38,034 bases of DNA, taken from contig JAFSXN010000103.1 in assembly GCA_017444015.1 (NCBI GenBank), forward strand, positions 1 to 38,034. Direction: 5' to 3'. This document shows, in pieces, positions 7,601-15,644 of this stretch (position 1 is the stretch's first letter; each line of letters opens with the position of its first letter). Below the pieces are notes generated by a model that was not told the origin of the DNA, made no database searches, and saw nothing but the letters and a program-made list of their open reading frames with translations. Source of the DNA: Lachnospiraceae bacterium (GTDB lineage: Bacteria; Bacillota; Clostridia; Lachnospirales; Lachnospiraceae). A program made the position numbers and the translations under genes.

Positions 7601-7836
7601 TCGCCGTTCTTCAGATCCTGAAAGAACCGTTCCGTATCGTCCTCAAATTCTCTGGCTCCGTGGACACATACGTCGATACAGCTTCCGCAGGCTACGCATT
7701 TGCTGCCGTCGACCTCGATCCTGGCTTTTCCGTTCTCCTCCTTGGAGATACAGGCTCCGATCGCGCTGCAGACCTTGATACATTTATTGCAGCCGATACA
7801 ATTATCGTTGGTATATACAATGCTTCGTTGATTCAT
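4690..7836 (-). CDS. Hybrid histidine kinase with ferredoxin and [Fe-Fe]-hydrogenase-like sensor domains
   Basis: A 1048-residue soluble sensor kinase. Two [4Fe-4S] motifs are at C13/16/19/23 and C47/50/53/57. A hydrogenase large-subunit-like domain follows (about 75-330), keeping Cys at QPCPAVV (C143), SPCIAKK (C191) and NCEKGC (C297, C301). A further Fe-S motif (C402-T-C404-C405...C410, with C427) precedes the kinase. HisKA has H461 in SHEIRTP; HATPase has NLLTNAVKYT, DTGIGI and GTGLGM. The receiver domain (about 713-832) has D719/D720, D763 and K817. An Hpt domain has H918. There are no membrane segments. It likely senses redox state or H2-related chemistry in the cytoplasm and passes the signal by phosphorelay; the ligand is inference. 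The ATG has only a weak GAAG upstream. The SGNH hydrolase gene lies 73 bp upstream and may be co-transcribed. No output regulator is adjacent. Confidence 0.88.
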   Translation of the reverse strand: MNQRSIVYTNDNCIGCNKCIKVCSAIGACISKEENGKARIEVDGSKCVACGSCIDVCVHGAREFEDDTERFFQDLKNGEPVSLLLAPAFKANYPDEYENVLGSLKALGVRRIINVAFGADICTWGYLNYIKQYDFLGGISQPCPAVVSYIERYLPELLPKLFPVQSPLMCAAIYARKELGITDRFAFISPCIAKKLEIEDSHNKGLVQYNVTFEHLMRYVREHKLSGPPAKSEIEYGLGSFYPTPGGLAENVRWFLGDQVYIRQIEGERHLYEWMHQNSDRIKNNETPFLFIDALNCEKGCICGTAVNPEKSRTDDALYALLDIRERSKKSESGDAWSRPDPPARRLSNYNRKFSKLKLSDYLRGYTDRSAECCYELPNEEQLEKIFLSMNKITEEERRIDCTCCGYESCKQMATAIHNGFNHKENCIYYEKTMVHELAIEKMIAEEATQAKSAFLANMSHEIRTPINAVLGMNEMILRECEDNNIIAYSESIRSAGSTLLGLVNNILDFSKIEAGKMEITPGEYDLSSVINDLVNMIQVRADDKGLRILLDFDPEIPKCLYGDEIRIKQIITNLLTNAVKYTEKGSITFHIGYERIALEPEYVTLQVSVEDTGIGIKKEDISRLFSEFERIEEKRNRNVEGTGLGMNITKRLLEMMGTSLSVESTYGKGSKFSFDLKQRVIRWEPLGDYEAAYQALVSERKHYREKLTAPEAQILVVDDNPMNLMVFKSLLKQTRINIDSANDGSEGLTLAYDKKYDMIFLDHMMPGLDGIETLHEMRAQEKNPNLATPVVCLTANAISGAREQYLSEGFDDYLTKPIDSGKLEDMLIRYLPRDKVELSRAEDGKEMTSPEETLPEEFLQLQDILPIDLQHGVRNSGSVEGFLNLLRLFYTSLDGKTKEIRDFYEKGDLKNYTIKIHALKSSLRMIGAAGLGEEAQRLEDAGKKENIAYLREHEKPFIQACLQFRQPLSKVFPEETSEGKPEAGEELLQEAYKELRKAAEDFDCDLLDGVIERMSEYSIPQREAERWQKLRTAAEQLDYEEVISLLL

Positions 7837-7909
7837 TCTTCAAACAGCTATATCAAAACAGCTATGAAAGCCCCGTCCCGGAGCGGCTGAAGGTTCAGTA
7901 AAGCATACT

Positions 7910-8779
7910 TTACTGCATCAGCAGATAATTGATCAGTCCTTCATACAGAACCACATCTTCCCCTCTGGAATAATGCACGCCGTCCCGCATCGGAGTCTCT
8001 GTCGAAAGATGCAGCTTGATAAAGCCCACATTCGCGGGCAGCATGCTCTCCAAAAGAGCGTTAAAATCCTCTACATCCTTGTTCTTGCTCTCAATCTCAC
8101 TTTTCGTATTCCTGCCCTCGGGAAGCGAATCATAATCAAAGCCGATCACGGAGCAGGCATAAACCTGAGCCCCTTTTGCGATCCATTCCTGCGCTTTGGA
8201 ATTGTAAAAGCCGATCCAGGTCAGGCAGGCCGGACCCTTTCCGTAGTAGGAAATATCATTGATCCCATACAGAATAACGATCTTCTTCCCTTTCAGATTC
8301 GTTCTGTCAAGGATCGGTACATAGTAATCGTTAAAATACGGATAACTCGAGCCGCAGGCAGCCAGCCAGTTGACTCTCTGATCCAGCGTATCCATAAAGC
8401 CGTAAACCGTCCGGGAATCCCCTACCAGATAGATATCCGATCCATAGAGCTCACGGACCTCGGAGGGAGCTAACGAAGGAAGGGGAGCCGGCGAAACCTC
8501 AGGCGTTTCAACCACTACAACCTCCTCAACAATCTCAACGGGCGGCTCCGGCAAGGTATTTTCTATTGTCTGTCCGTTTTCATCAAAATATACGACCTCC
8601 TCATGAGAGATCACATCGTTTGTTTCTCCGTCAAAAACCGTTGACGAGACAGGCTGTCCGTCAACATACACGGTTTCCGTGACCGTCGTTGTTTCAAAAC
8701 CGCAGGTGAAAAATATTACTGAAAATAATATGAAAAACGGGATTAACTTCCCCCTCAGAACTGACCTGCCCCTTATCAT
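7910..8779 (-). CDS. Exported SGNH/GDSL-type hydrolase
   Basis: 289 residues. The N-terminus has basic residues then a hydrophobic stretch (about 12-26) ending near a Cys, so it is a signal anchor or possible lipoprotein. A Pro/Val/Glu-rich spacer (about 75-108) leads to the catalytic domain. Visible SGNH blocks are VGDSRT (nucleophile Ser, about 120-125), a Gly in ACGSSY, GINDI (about 172-176), and DGVHYS near the C-terminus carrying the Asp-His pair. Such proteins deacylate carbohydrates or cell-wall polymers; the substrate is unknown. An AGGGGG motif lies about 8 nt before the ATG. It precedes the sensor kinase on the same strand. Confidence 0.75.
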   Translation of the reverse strand: MIRGRSVLRGKLIPFFILFSVIFFTCGFETTTVTETVYVDGQPVSSTVFDGETNDVISHEEVVYFDENGQTIENTLPEPPVEIVEEVVVVETPEVSPAPLPSLAPSEVRELYGSDIYLVGDSRTVYGFMDTLDQRVNWLAACGSSYPYFNDYYVPILDRTNLKGKKIVILYGINDISYYGKGPACLTWIGFYNSKAQEWIAKGAQVYACSVIGFDYDSLPEGRNTKSEIESKNKDVEDFNALLESMLPANVGFIKLHLSTETPMRDGVHYSRGEDVVLYEGLINYLLMQ

Positions 8780-8892
8780 CCGATCATCCCCCTGTTATAC
8801 TTCTTAAAAAAATCTAAACCCTCTTTGTATACTTTACAGGAAAATACGCAGGATTTCAACCACAAATACTGGTAGAAGCGGATAACAAAAAA

Positions 8893-8937
8893 CACAAAAA
8901 CCCATTCCCCGAACACCGAAATGCCCGGGAAATGGGT
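8893..8937 (-). terminator. Rho-independent terminator of the flagellin-like gene
   Basis: On the minus strand, AACCCATTTCCCGGG pairs with a downstream CGGGGAATGGGTT and is followed by a T-rich tract. It lies about 55 bp past the flagellin-like stop codon. Confidence 0.75.
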
Positions 8938-8991
8938 TGTACTCAAACATAATTCAGGAATCCGGATATACCGGGATATCCGTAAAGAACC

Positions 8992-9768
8992 TTAGATCGA
9001 AGCGAAGAACTTCATCGTCTCCTGTCCGTCCTGCTCCTCTTTCTTCTTCTGCATCAGCGTTTTCATGGTATCAAGCGTCTGCTGCTTCTGAAGATTCGTT
9101 ACATATTCTCCGATATCCGTATCTCCGAGCTTGCTCTTAGATGCGCTCGTATTGTAGGACGCGACCTGATTATAATTGTACATGGACTCCAGTCCGTTAA
9201 AATCGGCACCGGTTACGGAACGTCCGCCGCTTACCTTATCCAGGGCATTGTCAATGTCACGAATATCAAAATTCCCCATAACATTGAAGTCCTTGATGCC
9301 GAGCGCGTCCAATGTACTGTTTACATTGTTGACCGAATTGCTGGCTCCGTTTCCATCTCCGGTGATATCTATGGAGTCCTCGCTGCCGTCTAACAGCTTG
9401 TGCTCATTATAGCTCGTCGAAGACGCGATATCATTGATCCCCTGCTTGATCTGATCGATCTCGCTCTGGATCGCCTTCTTATCGTCATTGCTCAGTAATC
9501 CGTTGGAAGCCTTCAGAGCCAGTTCCTTCATTCTCTGAAGATAATCCGTTACTCCCGACAGAGCACCATCCGCGATCTTCGCGGCACTCTGCCCTGATCT
9601 GATATTCCCACTGCCGGCGTCATATCCTTTGACCTGGGAATCTTCCTTACTTAATATAGCCAGTTCTGACGCGCCGTCCGCCGCCGAATTGATCTTCTTT
9701 CCGCTGGATAACGCGCTGTAGTAGGAACCAGCCTGGGAATATCCATTAACTCCGCTTATTCCGCTCAT
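8992..9768 (-). CDS. Short flagellin-like protein with incomplete termini
   Basis: A 258-residue protein from an ATG preceded by GGAGG (about 9776-9780). The segment from SSGKKINSAADGASELAI to DIASSTSYNEHKLLDG matches the conserved D1 helix region of flagellins. A C-terminal LGDTDIGEYVTNLQKQQ segment resembles the returning flagellin helix. The usual first 20 or so D0 residues (MRINHN-type) are replaced by a short SGISGVNGYSQAGSYY leader, and the C-terminal filament signature is replaced by a Lys/Glu-rich tail. The D2/D3 outer domain is reduced to about 70 residues. No flagellar genes are nearby. It may be a filament-associated homologue, a non-polymerising relative or a secreted adhesin; function is unknown. 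Confidence 0.7.
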   Translation of the reverse strand: MSGISGVNGYSQAGSYYSALSSGKKINSAADGASELAILSKEDSQVKGYDAGSGNIRSGQSAAKIADGALSGVTDYLQRMKELALKASNGLLSNDDKKAIQSEIDQIKQGINDIASSTSYNEHKLLDGSEDSIDITGDGNGASNSVNNVNSTLDALGIKDFNVMGNFDIRDIDNALDKVSGGRSVTGADFNGLESMYNYNQVASYNTSASKSKLGDTDIGEYVTNLQKQQTLDTMKTLMQKKKEEQDGQETMKFFASI

Positions 9769-9857
9769 TTTTCTGCCTCCTCCCTGAGGAATCCGGGGTT
9801 GTTTGTTCCGGAACAATCTGCAAAATTGCTTTGTATTTCATCTAAAGGTACAAACTG

Positions 9858-9886
9858 ATATTAGCATAAAATTTTCGAATATTCAA
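9858..9886 (-). promoter_or_regulatory. Sigma-A-type promoter of the flagellin-like gene
   Basis: On the minus strand, TTGAAT (9886-9881) and TAATAT (9863-9858) are separated by 17 nt and lie about 90 nt before the start codon. A SigD/FliA-like TAAA...GCCGATAA box was not seen, which is unusual for flagellin. Confidence 0.55.
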
Positions 9887-10029
9887 CATATTTTCATTGC
9901 ATTGTGATATACTCTACTAAATACCTGTTATCGCCAAACAGTACTGATCGGCCGGTCTTACAAGCAGCAGCTATTCTGTGGATCGTGTCCGGCATATTCT
10001 GAAAATCTTATGAATAAAGGGGTAACCGA

Positions 10030-10974
10030 ATGAGTAAAAGACTGAGAGTATTATTATCCGGCGCTACAGCTATGGCAGCGGTGGGAGTTGCGGCCTCCGA
10101 GGGACTTTTGTATCTGCTTTCCCATAAATCCGCGGAGCTAAGCGGTCTCGTTCCGATCAACGGAAGCGACGAGCGGGAGATCGACCGGGATATTTTAAAA
10201 AAGCGAAGCGACGCGAGAAAATGGGTCACCTTGCAGGAGCTTTCGCACTACCATATCACAAGCGACGACGGACTGCGGCTGCATGCGGCTCTGCTGCCCG
10301 CAAAGCACCCCTCGAAGCGCTACGCCTTCTGTATCCACGGCTTCCACTGCTCCGGGATCCGGGAATTTGATACCATCGCCCGCTTCTATTATGAGCATGA
10401 TATCAACTGCTTTATGATCGATCAGCGTTCCCACGGCGACAGCGAAGGTACTTATATTACCTACGGTGTCAAGGAAAGTGACGACTGTATCAAATGGCTC
10501 AAATTTATGCGGAAGGAATTCGGCGACGATATTGAGATCATCCTTCACGGCGTTTCCATGGGGGCCGCGACCGTAATGCTTATGAGCGGAAAAATGCTGC
10601 CAAATAACGTAGTTTTTGCTGTCAGCGACTGCGGCTACTCTACCTTAAAGGACCAGCTGTATCATAATTTCGAGCAGCGTCATATCCCCGCCTCGGCCGC
10701 CTATCGCCTGTATCGGACCGCCGCGAAGCTCCATGCGGATTTTGATCCCGATGAGTGCAATCCCATCGAGGGCGTGGAGAAAAGCAATATTCCTATCATC
10801 TTTGCCCACGGAGAAAGGGATGATTTTGTTCCCTTTGATATGGTCTACGCCAATTTCGATGCCTGCCCGAGCCCGGTCAAGCGCCTGGTTACGGTCCCGG
10901 AGGCTGAACACGCGCAGGCCTTCCAGATCGGAGACGATCTGAAGGAAGCGATTCTTGATATGATTGGAAAGTAA
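10030..10974 (+). CDS. Alpha/beta hydrolase, serine hydrolase-like
   Basis: 314 residues. A short hydrophobic N-terminal segment (about 8-30) suggests membrane attachment or export. The fold is shown by the oxyanion-loop region CIHGFHCSG, the nucleophile elbow HGVSMGAA (Ser about residue 179), the acid in HGERDDFVP, and the catalytic His in EAEHAQAF. The family includes peptidase-like and esterase members acting on small esters or amides; the substrate cannot be read from sequence. AAAGGGG precedes the ATG. It is a single gene, convergent with carD and sharing its terminator. Confidence 0.8.
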   Translation: MSKRLRVLLSGATAMAAVGVAASEGLLYLLSHKSAELSGLVPINGSDEREIDRDILKKRSDARKWVTLQELSHYHITSDDGLRLHAALLPAKHPSKRYAFCIHGFHCSGIREFDTIARFYYEHDINCFMIDQRSHGDSEGTYITYGVKESDDCIKWLKFMRKEFGDDIEIILHGVSMGAATVMLMSGKMLPNNVVFAVSDCGYSTLKDQLYHNFEQRHIPASAAYRLYRTAAKLHADFDPDECNPIEGVEKSNIPIIFAHGERDDFVPFDMVYANFDACPSPVKRLVTVPEAEHAQAFQIGDDLKEAILDMIGK

Positions 10975-10982
10975 TGAAGTAA

Positions 10983-11015
10983 AGGCAGCGGGTCTATTTC
11001 CTCGCTGCCTTTTTA
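10983..11015. terminator. Rho-independent terminator shared by hydrolase and carD
   Basis: AGGCAGCG (10983-10990) pairs with CGCTGCCT (11003-11010), followed by TTTTT. The right arm overlaps the last codons of the convergent carD gene, whose stop codon is inside the loop. Confidence 0.8.
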
Positions 11016-11515
11016 TGTCCCTGAATATGTTCCGTAATATAGGGGCCGATCTCTTCTTTCGGCATCCCTAACGCGAAAGCCAGTTCCTCGTGGAGCTGTT
11101 TCTCCGCCATCTTGAAATATCGCTCGTCGATGACGGTCACCTTCTTCCCGTCCTCGATCCGTTCTTTCTTCCTGTTATAAAGGGCTTTGATTATCATAAT
11201 GAGCCGTTCCGGATCACATGACGATATCGCCTTCTTATACTCCTGCTCCCGTTCAACTTCCTTTTCAATCCACGCAGCCTTTATACTGGGGATCTTCTCG
11301 ACTAACTCCTGCGCTTCTTTCTTGCTGATTACCGGCCGCATCACCGGTTTTTCATTGTCTACCGGTACGTAGACCACAGAATCACGCTGATAGATGGGCC
11401 GTAAGGTATAATACGTTTTCTTCTTATCGATCATACCCATGGACAGCGTTCCGACATTGACGACTTCACAAACACTCTGATTTCCGTAGATCACCATATC
11501 GTTGATCTGATACAT
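10994..11515 (-). CDS. CarD family transcriptional regulator
   Basis: 173 residues from an ATG preceded by AGGAGGT. The N-terminal half starts MYQINDMVIYGNQSVCEVVN and has YYTLRPIYQ and a VYVPVDN segment, as expected for the Tudor-like RNA-polymerase interaction domain of CarD/CdnL proteins. The helical C-terminal half carries basic residues and an FALGMPKEEIG segment. Family members bind the RNA polymerase beta subunit and stabilise open promoter complexes. A TATAAT-like -10 lies at 11537-11542. The gene is monocistronic and converges on the alpha/beta hydrolase. Confidence 0.85.
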   Translation of the reverse strand: MYQINDMVIYGNQSVCEVVNVGTLSMGMIDKKKTYYTLRPIYQRDSVVYVPVDNEKPVMRPVISKKEAQELVEKIPSIKAAWIEKEVEREQEYKKAISSCDPERLIMIIKALYNRKKERIEDGKKVTVIDERYFKMAEKQLHEELAFALGMPKEEIGPYITEHIQGHKKAARK

Positions 11516-11587
11516 AGAATACCTCCTTTCCCTTCCATTATACACCATTTTTGCCTGATTTTCTAATGGTTTCTTTATATCACAATG

Positions 11588-11788
11588 TTATTTTTTCCGA
11601 TTTTCCCTGTCTTTCAGGACCTCCTCGACCATTCTCTCGATGACCTGATCCGAAAGCGGATATTTCATTTCGGAAATGATCTTTTTTGCGTCATAGCCCC
11701 GCTCCACCAGATGCCGGATCGCGCCGCCGTAGGCAAATTCCCGCGAAAAATTTTGCAGCGCTTCATTAAATACATCCTTCTCGCCCAT
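11588..11788 (-). CDS. Small helical protein of unknown function, last gene of MoxR operon
   Basis: 66 residues, predominantly helical and charged, beginning MGEKDVFNEALQNFSREFAYG and ending in DRENRKK. A strong GGAGG lies just before the ATG, so I regard it as a real gene. It is 67 bp downstream of the leucine-rich-repeat gene on the same strand. I do not recognise its family; the VERGYDAKKI segment recalls small helix-turn-helix-like or RecX-like units, but not enough to name it. Confidence 0.6.
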   Translation of the reverse strand: MGEKDVFNEALQNFSREFAYGGAIRHLVERGYDAKKIISEMKYPLSDQVIERMVEEVLKDRENRKK

Positions 11789-11855
11789 AAGCCTCCTCCC
11801 CTCCGCCGATCCGCGGCAAGCACAAAACCGTCGTCCCTGTATGCGATCCGCATTT

Positions 11856-12731
11856 TCAGAGCAGCAGTCCGTCGAAAAAGTCGTCGGCTTTATTGCTCTG
11901 GTTGAACTGCTTCAGCAAATATGCCTTGGCCTCGGCATGCCGGTCGGAAAGCCCAAGAAGCGCCGCCTCCAGATTGTCGCCCGTGATACACTGTAACCGG
12001 ATCAGAAGCTCATAGTACCTAAGGTCGTCCCCATGGCCTGACACGACCTCATCCCAGGCCGCCTGGCTTTTCTGCCCGAGACTGTGCGCCCTTAAGTATT
12101 CAGAAAGACGTGCCGAAAGCTCCTCTGAAAGCTCCTCCGGCCACAGGAGCCTCAACATACAGAGTCCCGCCTTCTTTCTTCTGGTAAACTCCAGATATTC
12201 GTCATAATCAAAATGCAGGTCCTCTTCCCCGCAGAGCACGTAGAGATGATAGCCCTCATCGTCGGCAAGCCTAAGCACATTCTCTAACTTCTGATCCCAC
12301 TTTAAAAGCCACTCTGAGCTTCCCGCCGATTCCGGAGTCAGAAAGTACTCCGCCTCCATGATACTTATGGCACCTGCCAGCAGCGCCGCGCAGGTCTCGC
12401 TCCGCCCTCTGATCCAAAGCCTCCTCAGCCGTTTGTCGTTTTTGAATACCCCCTGGCCAAACTCACAGGGTCCGCCCGAAAGCTGTACCTCTGCCAGCTG
12501 ATCGCAGGATGTAAAGGCCCATTCTCCAATCCGCTCTACGGTATCCGGCAGAATGACCTCTGTCAGCTGTTTGAAGCCTAAAAAAGCCTTTTTTCGAATC
12601 GCTGTTACAGCCGCTCCTTCATATTCCGGAGGGACAGACAGCTTTGTTACGTTCCTGTCCGCGTCGATAACAGCCGCGGTTTCCCCTGAAAGCTCAAAGG
12701 TGATCCCCAGGTCCTTGTCATACATTCTCAC
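11856..12731 (-). CDS. Leucine-rich-repeat (BspA/LRR_5-type) protein
   Basis: 291 residues. The N-terminal half (about 30-115) holds BspA-type repeats, seen in VTAIRKKAFLGFKQLTEVILP, then VERIGEWAFTSCDQLAEVQL, then a GVFKNDKRLRRLWI unit. The C-terminal half is helical without a recognised domain. There is no signal peptide, so unlike many BspA proteins it should be cytoplasmic. The start is GTG at 12731, 3 bp after the MoxR stop; an AAGGA within the end of the ATPase gene supports it. Its position suggests a binding or adaptor protein for the ATPase/VWA pair, which is inference. Confidence 0.7.
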   Translation of the reverse strand: MRMYDKDLGITFELSGETAAVIDADRNVTKLSVPPEYEGAAVTAIRKKAFLGFKQLTEVILPDTVERIGEWAFTSCDQLAEVQLSGGPCEFGQGVFKNDKRLRRLWIRGRSETCAALLAGAISIMEAEYFLTPESAGSSEWLLKWDQKLENVLRLADDEGYHLYVLCGEEDLHFDYDEYLEFTRRKKAGLCMLRLLWPEELSEELSARLSEYLRAHSLGQKSQAAWDEVVSGHGDDLRYYELLIRLQCITGDNLEAALLGLSDRHAEAKAYLLKQFNQSNKADDFFDGLLL

Positions 12732-12734
12732 GAT

Positions 12735-14234
12735 CTACATTTCCTTTAACAGTTCTCTGACCTCTTGCTGCATATTGATCCTCCGCTCCGAGATCATCAA
12801 TTCCTTCTGGTGCTTTTCGTAGTCAGGGCTTCCGAACCGGGCGATAAATCTCGAGGACCAGGGATTGACCGTAAGCTCCGTTACAAGAATCAGAAGCTCA
12901 TTCCCATCCGTTTCCCCAAAGGCTTTTTCGGCAAACGAAAAGAGGTTATGCAGCTGTATGGCACAGGCCTCTCCAGCCTCCTTAAGTCTTACGACCTCGG
13001 AATTATATACACTTCGCACGGTCTCATAGGAGCTTTCGCCCGCAAGGACCTCCGAGCGGATATCCGTAAGGAGCTTTCCGGCGCGCTTTCGGGAGTATAC
13101 CTCATCGGCTCCGATGGCGCTTGCCCTCTGCAAGCTTGCAAGCTGTTTTTTGGAACCCTCGATCACTCGCTCCAAATAAGCTAAAAGCTCCTTTCCTGAA
13201 AGCCCTTCTGCGTTCTTTAATACCTTTGCGGCTTCGGCTGCCGCGTTCAGCCGCCTTATACAGTCCTTGATATCGGACAGCACCTGATCCATCAGCATGG
13301 ACAGGAGACTCAGGCGTTCGTCAAAGGCTGCCTCTCCTGCCCGCTTGCAGATCGCTTCATTTACCGTTCCGTTTAAGATCTCGTGGATATGATAGTCTCT
13401 CTTGTATTTGTTATAGAGCTCATAATACGCCCCGAATTCCCGCACCACCGTCTCATTGGTCAGGTACTGCCCGATCAGGGTCTCGTCCGCCTTTAACCCT
13501 TCCTCCTCATAGAGGTTTAAGATCTCCGAAAGATCCTCCCAGCCCCTTGCGGTAACATAGGAGCGCCCGTTTACCGTATTTTCGATCCGGTAGAAGTATT
13601 CCCGTTTCATATCGAGGAAATTGACGATCGCCGGATGCAGACTGTTCTCCAGCGCATATTCCTTAAAGATATTGTAATCCGGCTCCACATTTAAGATTTT
13701 CATCCGATCAAGAACCGCTACGTCAAACTCCCGCACTGCCTTGTTATACTCGGGCGGGTTTCCCGCGGTAACGATCACCCAGCCGTCCGGGACCCTGTGG
13801 CGGCCGAACACCTTGTATTGTAAGAATTGCAGCATCGAGGGGGACAGGGTTTCGGAAACGCAGTTGATCTCATCTAAGAACAGGATCCCCTCTCTGATCC
13901 CGCTTTCCTCCATGGTTTCATAGATCGTGGCTATGATCTCGCTCATGGTATATTCGGTGATATCGTATTCCCTTCCGTCAAACACCTGATGCCTGATAAA
14001 AGGGAGTCCGATGGCCGACTGCCTCGTATGATGGGTCATGGAATAGGAAACGAGAGCAATCTGCAGCTCTCCCGCGATCTGCTCCATGATCGCCGTCTTC
14101 CCGACACCGGGCGCTCCGAGAAGAAAGATCGGTCTCTGCCTGACCACCGGGATCACATAATCCCCTAACTCGTCCTTTTTCAGATAGATCCCCGCAGTCT
14201 GTTTGATGTATTCCTTGGCTTGTTTGATATTCAT
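12735..14234 (-). CDS. MoxR-like AAA+ ATPase
   Basis: 499 residues from the ATG beginning MNIKQAKEYIKQTAGIYL, with GGGAG upstream. Walker A is GAPGVGKTA (about residues 40-48), Walker B is ILFLDEIN, and sensor 1 is the VTAGNPPEYN region, as in MoxR/RavA ATPases. The C-terminal 200 residues are helical and may form a coiled coil. MoxR proteins work as chaperone-like ATPases with VWA partners, and the VWA/metallopeptidase gene lies immediately upstream (19-bp gap). The pair probably remodels or matures a target complex; the target is not evident. Confidence 0.85.
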   Translation of the reverse strand: MNIKQAKEYIKQTAGIYLKKDELGDYVIPVVRQRPIFLLGAPGVGKTAIMEQIAGELQIALVSYSMTHHTRQSAIGLPFIRHQVFDGREYDITEYTMSEIIATIYETMEESGIREGILFLDEINCVSETLSPSMLQFLQYKVFGRHRVPDGWVIVTAGNPPEYNKAVREFDVAVLDRMKILNVEPDYNIFKEYALENSLHPAIVNFLDMKREYFYRIENTVNGRSYVTARGWEDLSEILNLYEEEGLKADETLIGQYLTNETVVREFGAYYELYNKYKRDYHIHEILNGTVNEAICKRAGEAAFDERLSLLSMLMDQVLSDIKDCIRRLNAAAEAAKVLKNAEGLSGKELLAYLERVIEGSKKQLASLQRASAIGADEVYSRKRAGKLLTDIRSEVLAGESSYETVRSVYNSEVVRLKEAGEACAIQLHNLFSFAEKAFGETDGNELLILVTELTVNPWSSRFIARFGSPDYEKHQKELMISERRINMQQEVRELLKEM

Positions 14235-14253
14235 AGCTGCTCCCGTCCATTTT

Positions 14254-15561
14254 TTACTTCGTAGCTTCGTCCAGATCCTCCGGCTGCAGGATAAGCGGTA
14301 TCGCCCACCAGGGCACCTCCGGCTTCCTGTCATCCTCGGACATAAACGCGAACAGGCAGTCATACTCCGGTGCCTTGACCGGATAGATGCCGTATCCGTC
14401 CGTAAAGTAGATCAATCCCTTGAAATTCTGAAACTCTCCGTCCTCGATCAGCTGATCGATATAGGCAAAGGCGGGCCGGAAATCCGTTCCCCCGTAGCCG
14501 ATCAGCTTCCCCTTCTTTAAAAATGCGTCAAAGTCCGCCTGCTCCCCGATCCTTGTATCCATATGCACCTCGTTGTCGCATTGGATGATATGCACGTTGA
14601 TCTTCTGAAAAAAATTCTCGCTGCCCTTCATGATATCATAGGTTTTCTTTAAAAAGCTCCGAATGATATCGCCTCTGCACGAAGCCGAGGTATCAAGGAC
14701 GATGGCAAATTCCTTCAGCTTGTTCACATCCCGGTATTCCAGTGGCTCGATCAACGGCATATTTCCGTAGTGGGACAGGCCGTAGGTATAATAAATATAG
14801 TCGAATTCCTCATCGCTTGCGCGAAGCTCCTGCCCGCTCACCATAAACCGCTCCAGCTCTCTCCTGAAATCGTGGCGCTTTTTGGTAGCAGCCTCCAGAT
14901 TTTTTAGGAGGCTTTCGGAATGGGAGGAGTTTTTGGAAAAGGTCCTGATATCCGCCTTGATCCGCTCGCTGATCCGCTTCCACTGCTCTTCGGAGATCTC
15001 ATAGGCCTCCGGCTCGGCCCAGTAGATATGCCGGTCCTTGAAAAACAGCTCCTCAAATTCCAGACGGTCAGTCTTTGCCAGAGGATTTATGAGAAAATAG
15101 CGATAGATCCTCTCCGCCGTCATCCGGTCGATATTTTTTTTCAGACCCTTCAGCCGAAGCTGCCTTCTGTCATCATTTTTTAACGTAAACCCGGAGAGGT
15201 CAAGCTCCATGATCAGATTTTCGACAGCGATATCACAGGAGAGATCCCAGGTTTCCCTGATCAGTTCCCCATAGCCGAAGCTGTGACTGAAGACACAGTG
15301 CAAAAGGGCGTGCAGAACCATCCTTGCCGTCGAATTCTCGTCGGCCTCATAGCATCGTAAAATATAGCCGGGATCGTAATAGAGCGCCCCTGCTCTGGTA
15401 TCCGCCGCGATCCCCGCAAGCCCCTCCTTCTTTACGGGAAGCAGCCGGTTCAGCGCCACGTCCATAAAGCGCATATTGACGATGACCGTATCTCTGGCAA
15501 GATCAATCAGCCGCTTCGCGTACTGCTCGACCTTTTCCTGCAGCTCTTTTTCACGCTCCAT
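14254..15561 (-). CDS. DUF2201-type putative metallopeptidase with VWA-like domain
   Basis: 435 residues. The N-terminal part has an HALLHCVFSHSF segment (His-x3-His) followed by WDLSCDIAVENLI, typical of the putative metallopeptidase domain of the DUF2201 family. The C-terminal part (about 285-400) has EFAIVLDTSASC and GYGGTDFRPAF, which match a VWA-like metal-ion-dependent adhesion fold. It is the expected partner of the MoxR ATPase directly downstream. GGGG precedes the ATG weakly. Protease activity is not proven; the protein could be structural. Confidence 0.8.
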   Translation of the reverse strand: MEREKELQEKVEQYAKRLIDLARDTVIVNMRFMDVALNRLLPVKKEGLAGIAADTRAGALYYDPGYILRCYEADENSTARMVLHALLHCVFSHSFGYGELIRETWDLSCDIAVENLIMELDLSGFTLKNDDRRQLRLKGLKKNIDRMTAERIYRYFLINPLAKTDRLEFEELFFKDRHIYWAEPEAYEISEEQWKRISERIKADIRTFSKNSSHSESLLKNLEAATKKRHDFRRELERFMVSGQELRASDEEFDYIYYTYGLSHYGNMPLIEPLEYRDVNKLKEFAIVLDTSASCRGDIIRSFLKKTYDIMKGSENFFQKINVHIIQCDNEVHMDTRIGEQADFDAFLKKGKLIGYGGTDFRPAFAYIDQLIEDGEFQNFKGLIYFTDGYGIYPVKAPEYDCLFAFMSEDDRKPEVPWWAIPLILQPEDLDEATK

Positions 15562-15644
15562 TTGTTACCCCATCTACCAATACAATTTCGAACGGGCCAT
15601 CTGCTGCTTTACAGGTGAGGATCGCGCATCCGAAGCAGCGAAGT

